Source of the DNA: Salvelinus alpinus
Lineage: Eukaryota; Chordata; Actinopteri; Salmoniformes; Salmonidae
Assembly: GCF_045679555.1 (NCBI RefSeq)
Contig: NC_092098.1
Coordinates: 21,792,038 to 21,856,037, forward strand
Length of the DNA stretch: 64,000 nt
Direction: 5' to 3'
The translations under genes and the position numbers were made by a program. Below the pieces are notes generated by a model. The model had not been told where the DNA came from. It ran no database searches and saw nothing but the letters and a program-made list of their open reading frames with translations. Shown here one piece after another: positions 59,101 through 64,000 of the stretch; position 1 is the first letter of the stretch; the number at the start of each line of letters is the position of its first letter.

Positions 59101-61755
59101 TAGGCAGGTCTATGATTAAATTCAAGAACGTTTCTGATATCGAGTACTAAAAGGCCTATGAATGACCAGGTAAACCTTTAAGAATAAACATATTCGATTA
59201 TTTAAATATGGATGCATTGTACAACATAATAAGTAATTAATGTCAACGAATTTCTTCTGCTATAATGTAATTTAGGTGTCTTGGCTAAAAACTCTTACCG
59301 GATGCTGCTTTATTTGGTTATAATAGAATGCTTACTCTTCATTGGTAACCCAGCTTATAAAGCACTCTATTTGATCAATTTGAATATTATAACCTAACAT
59401 TTCTGAAAACGTATGAATTAGCTAGGCTTTCTACATATGTAGGCTACTTATTATGGTCGCAGTTAAAAATATTTCAGTATCACAGGCAAAAATTAGCAAC
59501 CACATAAATCCCAAAAGCAGGCCAAATATTTTCGCCCGAAAGGGAATGTGACTAAAAAAAACTGATCTAAATTTGAACTCCGATTGAATTTTAAGAAATG
59601 TGTTGAAAGTTCAAAGAAATGTGTATAGCCTTCTAATCATATGTCATAAATAATGTATTATAAACTGACAAGATGCCTCAGTCTACCACCGTCCGGTGCA
59701 ACATAAACCCCGTTTACAGCCGGACACCAGCTAAACACATCCGTTTAGTTAAAGTACAATTTTAATGAAATTAAATTAATTGAGGATGGTTATTTCTGGT
59801 TAAGCATCTCGGAGTAAATAGATGCAGTGAGGACTGACATCCTCCTCTCATGTGCTGAAAGGCCATGCTATCTCAGGGCAATCGATACAAATTCAATGAG
59901 CTGCTAAAGGAATGTTCAAGGGTTAGTAGGCACATAACCATGAATATGAAAATATAGGTTATATACTGTAGATAATTAAACATATCAACATTAAAATAAC
60001 GTCCTATTATTTAAAACATGTATTAGGTTATTTACATACATCTCTATAAGAATGTTTACAATTAGAAAATCGTGATATCACTATCCGTTTGAATAGAAAA
60101 ATAGCAGATATAAACAATAATTACAGTTTCAATCGGTACTCTTTAAACGCACCACACTGACAGAACCCAGCACTGTGTGTGTGTATGTGTGTATGTGTGT
60201 GTGTCTGTGTAAGGAGCTATGTGTACGGGGCTGTGAGGGGGGTGGGTATTCGTTCTCTGTTGGCCACATTTCTCTGCCCTATATATTTCCGCCCCGCTTC
60301 CCATAGGGAGAGCCCAGCTCATCCAGCCCAGGCCAGCCCGGCCCGCCTGCTTTCCTCTGCCTCTGCCTCTGCACTGCTCTCAGCTAGAGGGAGAGCTGAC
60401 CGGTTGAAGAAGCGTTACTTTCTTGTCTCCGTGATGAATAATGCAGAACTCGGAGGCCAGCAAATTTCCAGTGAAATACCAATTTGATTAACCAATGTTT
60501 CCACCCTCCGCCAGCTCCACTCAGTGCAGGGGAGTTGGACAGGATCAGCAAGCACAGCAATTAGAAGAGGAGAGCCGTGTGGTCAGCGCAGGGTCAGCGG
60601 AAGATACGGCCAAGTAGTGTACACACAAATACTGACTCTTTTACATATATCTATCATAACAACCTGCTCTGACAAAATAATAGGCCTACACTGAGTCCAT
60701 ACCATCACAGTAACAGCAATAAAAGCACTGTTAATTTAGCAATTCAATGGTTTGAGAAGATTTAAGAATTTTGAGGTGTTCCTTTGCCTTTGGGAAAAGG
60801 GTGATAGGTCTTTGTAAATTGAATGTATACTCACTTCTTCAGACCCCACTACACCACTGGTAGGCCAGCCCGTTGATGATGGGATGGAAAAGGTTATTTG
60901 CAGGGCCTACTTTGCAGCAGAAGTGGTATGCCTCCAACCCGACTCATACCTCTATATGAAATACATATCTGAAACCTGACGAATAGAAAATAAACATGAA
61001 GAAAATATAATTGGGGTAAAGAAAATTGACAAGGCTTTGGCAAATTAGTGAGGTTTGAGAACATAGTCATGACGGTCTAATTTAAAAAGCCTTGTGTCCG
61101 AGTCGTTTGCATCTTGAAATGTGAGTCTGAGGTCTGATGAGGCATCTGAGTGTCTTGGGATGGATGATTTATACATATAAAAAGTGAATTCTGGCATTGA
61201 ACCCCACCGTTGGTGATTCAATACCAGTCTTACATTTCGTTTCAGTTGCATCAGCGTCGTGCAAATCTGAAACCGCTTTAAAATTACATTTAATAACTTT
61301 GAATATGTAGCGAAGTTTTATTCTAATTCCCCCCCCCCCAAAAAAAAAACTAACATTGCAAAGTGAGTCAATCGAATGTAATAGGCCCAATGTTAGTCCT
61401 CGGTTATGGTGATTCTCATGAAATACAACCAAGAGACACATTTCACTCAAAATAAAGGCTACCTAAACTAAAATAATATATCACGTTATGTTTGTGCTGT
61501 GTATCTGTCCATAGCTCACATTGTAAAGTAATTATTTTACACAAGTGCTCTGTAGGCTAGCTTATAGGCCAACAGAAAACGTACATCTGGAAAACAGATA
61601 TGAGCTATAGAGATACTGAGGTCACCTCGGGCAGGGACCATGCAGATACACAACAAACAACACCAGAATAAACAGGTTGAATGGAGGGATGTAAAACGGG
61701 CTCCTGTGGCTTTTAAGCCCTGAACAAAGCCTGACAGGTACAGTTGTCTCCCAGG
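59101..61755. other. AT-rich unique DNA with a GC-rich patch at 60.2-60.6 kb
   Basis: A GT tract sits at 60174-60210. From 60240 to 60600 the sequence becomes GC-rich, with CCCTATATATTTCCGCCCCG (TATA- and CArG-like) and a purine/pyrimidine-rich leader. The frame at 60179-60487 has no known domain. A poly-C/poly-A tract lies at 61330-61349. No gene is assigned. Confidence 0.4.
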
Positions 61756-61779
61756 CTGCTTGCCACCCCCAAGACCAGA

Positions 61780-62010
61780 GCCAATTGCATGCAAGGAGCA
61801 ACGAGCCATCAAGCCACATTCAAATAGAGCCAAACACTTTACCCATACCTATATGTACATATTACCTCAATTATCTCGACTAACCTGTACCCCAGCACAT
61901 AGGTACCGGTACCCCCTGTATATAGCCTCATTATTGTTATTGTACTGTGTTACTTTTTTAAACTTTCGTTTATTTAGTAAATATTTTCTTAACTTATTTA
62001 CAATTTGATT
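61780..62010 (+). repeat. LINE 3' end fragment (second family)
   Basis: Contains CTCAATTATCTCGACTAACC, GGTACCGGTACCCCCTGTAT and ATAGCCTCATTATTGTTATT, a tail seen in a salmonid retrotransposon family. No coding part. Confidence 0.6.
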
Positions 62011-62204
62011 TGAGAAAGCTGAGGAAAACATATAATATAGCATCTTTCAAAATTAATTAAACTTTATACTGATATATCACTGATATTATATCAGACTGAT
62101 TTGTTGTAGATAAGCAGTTATATATGCTGGTTTTTAGCTTGAATAACTGATGTGTGCATAATTATAAAGGACACTTCATGTTTTGTGGATAATATTTACA
62201 TTTA

Positions 62205-62480
62205 CAGAGCTCCACTCCTGACAGGCTGATCAGATTATTGTTCAGCCTTAGAGTTTAAACAAATTCAATAGCAGCCTCAGAGGCTGATATGTCAGGATGC
62301 TGCATTGTAGGCTGTTTCATGAGCAAAGGTCCTTGCAGGCATAATAGCAGTCAAAGTGCCTTACAGGCTGATGCATATCTGATCCAGTGGGTGAGCTCTA
62401 TTCCCGCTAGGCTGATCAGATTCAATAGAAGCCTCAGAGGCTCATAAGTCAGGATGCTGCCTTGTAGGCTGTTTAATGAA
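62205..62480 (+). repeat. Imperfect tandem duplication, about 185-bp spacing
   Basis: GAGCTCCACTCCTGACAGGC (about 62208) and GAGCTCTATTCCCGCTAGGC (about 62393) each lead into GGCTGATCAGATT, AGCCTCAGAGGCT, GTCAGGATGCTGC and TTGTAGGCTGTTT. The second copy lacks about 25 bases. Confidence 0.85.
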
Positions 62481-62554
62481 CACATTTTTTTGTATATCAA
62501 TGTGAATGTGGTCAAGACTATTACCTGACCTTAATTGTAGTCATTCTTCAATCA

Positions 62555-62605
62555 ATGATTGGATGTACTACTTGCTTAGTTAAATAAAGATTAAATAAAA
62601 AATAC
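62555..62605 (+). repeat. SINE/LINE tail fragment
   Basis: TACTTGCTTAGTTAAATAAA followed by GATTAAATAAAA resembles the HpaI SINE tail (compare about 15690-15710). Confidence 0.5.
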
Positions 62606-62907
62606 TACTTTGTTTCACTATTGTTTTTGTATTTCTCTTATACAGTAGATGTGTGATGGTTGATCATGACATGAAATATATATGGAAATCAAGTCAGTCT
62701 TCCCACAGTCTGCAGTGCCACTTTGCTAGTTCCATGTACTACAAGTAAATATCATGAAACTGTCTGACAGCCTCCTTTCAAAATTCAGCATCACAATGAT
62801 TAATTGAAATATTTACATATGAAAATGCTTGTCAGGCTAATTGACAGGCTAATTGGTTTACATAGGATTGTAGTGATTGCAATTTGGAAGCAATTTAAAT
62901 GGTCATG

Positions 62908-63836
62908 CACTCCCGAGTGTAGGCATGGCCACCCGAGTGGAGGCATGGGCCTCCCGAGTGGAGGCATGGCCACCCGAGTGTAGGCATGGCCACCCGACTG
63001 GAGGCATGGGCCTCCCGAGTGGAGGCATGGGCCTCCCGAGTGGAGGCATGGCCACCAGAGTGGAGGCATGGCCACCCGAGTGGAGGCATGGCCACCCGAG
63101 TGGAGGCATGGGCCTCTCGAGTGGAGGCATGGCCAGCCGAGTGTAGGCATGGCCACCCGACTGGAGGCATGGGCCTCCCGAGTGGAGGCATGGGCCTCCC
63201 GAGTGGAGGCATGGCCACCAGAGTGGAGGCATGGCCACCCGAGTGGAGGCATGGCTGCCCGAGTGGAGGCATGGGCCTCCCGACTGGAGGCATGGGCCTC
63301 CCGAGTGGAGGCATGGGCCTCCCGAGTGGAGGCATGGTCACCAGAGTGGAGGCATGGCCACCCGAGAGGAGGCATGGCCACCAGAGTGGAGGCATGAACA
63401 CCAGAATGGAGGCATGGCCACCAGAGTGGAGGCATGGCCACCAGAGTGGAGGCATGGCCACCCGACTGGAGGCATGGGCCTCCCGAGTGGAGGCATGGGC
63501 CACCAGAGTGGAGGCATGGCCACCCGAGAGGAGGCATGGCCACCAGAGTGGAGGCATGGCCACCAGAGTGGAGGCATGGCCACCAGAGTGGAGGCATGGC
63601 CACCAGAGTGGAGGCATGGCCACCAGAGTGGAGGCATGGCCACCAGAGTGGAGGCATGGCCACCCGAGAGGAGAAATGGCCTCCCGAGTGGAGGCATGGC
63701 CTCCCGAGTGGAGGCATGGCCTCCCGAGTGGAGGCATGGCCTCCCGAGTGGAGGCATGGCCTCCCGAGTGGAGGCATGGGCCTCCCGAGTGAAGGCATGG
63801 CCACCCGAGTGGAGGCATGGTCTCCCGAGTGGCGCT
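62908..63836. repeat. 20/21-bp minisatellite, about 45 copies
   Basis: Units are GTGGAGGCATGGCCACCCGA (20 bp) or the same with GGGCCTCCCGA (21 bp), mixed. Variants include CACCAGA, CCCGACT and CCCGAGA. Long frames on both strands (up to 334 codons) follow from the absence of stops in the unit. Confidence 0.97.
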
Positions 63837-64000
63837 AGAGGTGTCACTACAGCCTTGGGTTTGAGGCACTGAGTTTGAAGGTAGAAATTGCTCCCAAGGA
63901 TGAACCAGACTTGTGGAGATCTACATTTGTTTTTGATGTCTTGGCTGATTTCTTTTGATTTTCCCATGATGTCAAGCAAAGAGGCACTGCGTTTGAAGGT
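63837..64000 (-). pseudogene. Rearranged Tc1-like 5' fragment plus SINE-like head
   Basis: On the minus strand, from the window edge, the sequence matches the start of the 11.3-kb Tc1 transposase region: [11 protein letters not shown] is encoded at about 63935-63967, followed by a broken continuation through GTCTGGTTCATCCTTGGGAG. It then jumps to CTACCTTCAAACTCAGTGCC, a segment that precedes the start codon in the intact element. On the + strand, 63829-63862 (GAGTGGCGCTAGAGGTGTCA) looks like part of a tRNA-derived SINE head. It continues beyond the window. Confidence 0.75.

Noticed and set aside
62800-63869. Open frames of 200-334 codons on both strands
   Set aside because: They follow the 20/21-bp minisatellite, which contains no stop in most frames; no domain and no start context.

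Overview
The window looks like nuclear DNA of a salmonid fish (Salmo, Oncorhynchus or Salvelinus type). The evidence is the repeat content: tRNA-derived SINEs of the salmonid HpaI type, Tc1/mariner elements of the Sleeping Beauty (IR/DR) kind, fish LINE remnants, Ty3/gypsy remnants, hAT-like and piggyBac-like elements, and very many long (CA)n, (GA)n and minisatellite arrays. There are no operons, no bacterial or phage genes and no CRISPR arrays.

Only one intact host gene is visible. It is a two-exon POU class IV (Brn3) transcription factor, most like POU4F1, on the + strand at about 48.57-51.65 kb. Exon 1 encodes 40 residues (48811-48930). A 566-bp GT-AG intron follows, then exon 2 (49497-50423). 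The 348-residue protein carries the class-IV N-terminal box, histidine-rich linkers, a POU-specific domain and a POU homeodomain. A GC box and a TATA-like stretch lie about 260-290 bases before the start codon, no ATG occurs in the 5' leader, and a polyadenylation signal is near 51.62 kb.

Layout: 0-11 kb is flanking DNA full of microsatellites, a 25-bp, a 41-bp and a 46-bp minisatellite, a minus-strand LINE remnant (3.36-4.43 kb), a palindromic element next to it, and a TTAA-flanked MITE (5.28-5.70 kb). A nearly complete Tc1 element (11.29-12.86 kb) ends against a (GACA)n array. A HpaI SINE is at 15.5 kb. A LINE remnant with a (CA)n block in its 3' UTR spans 16.4-18.4 kb and is followed by a 25-bp pyrimidine minisatellite. 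From 20 to 31 kb there is a nest of transposons: a hAT-like MITE; a hAT-like element with an 8-bp target duplication (22.68-24.65 kb) holding an LTR, a gypsy integrase piece and a Tc1 3' half; a second nearly complete Tc1 (24.97-26.53 kb); and a minus-strand Ty3/gypsy gag-pol pseudogene (26.54-30.01 kb). From 31 to 48 kb are arrays (30-bp, 59-bp, 21-bp) and unique stretches, among them candidate Brn3 binding sites at 31.85, 37.47 and 37.59 kb. From 50.4 to 62.8 kb the DNA is AT-rich, largely unique and gene-free, with a few SINEs and MITEs and two GC-rich promoter-like patches. The window ends in a 20/21-bp minisatellite joined to SINE-like and Tc1 fragments.

Most of the long open frames are translations of tandem repeats and are not genes. 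No previously unknown multi-gene system was found. The most interesting signals are possible regulatory sites for the POU4F gene (Brn3-type autoregulatory motifs, a REST-type split site), an unusual cysteine in its POU-specific domain, and the nested transposon structure with readable insertion order.
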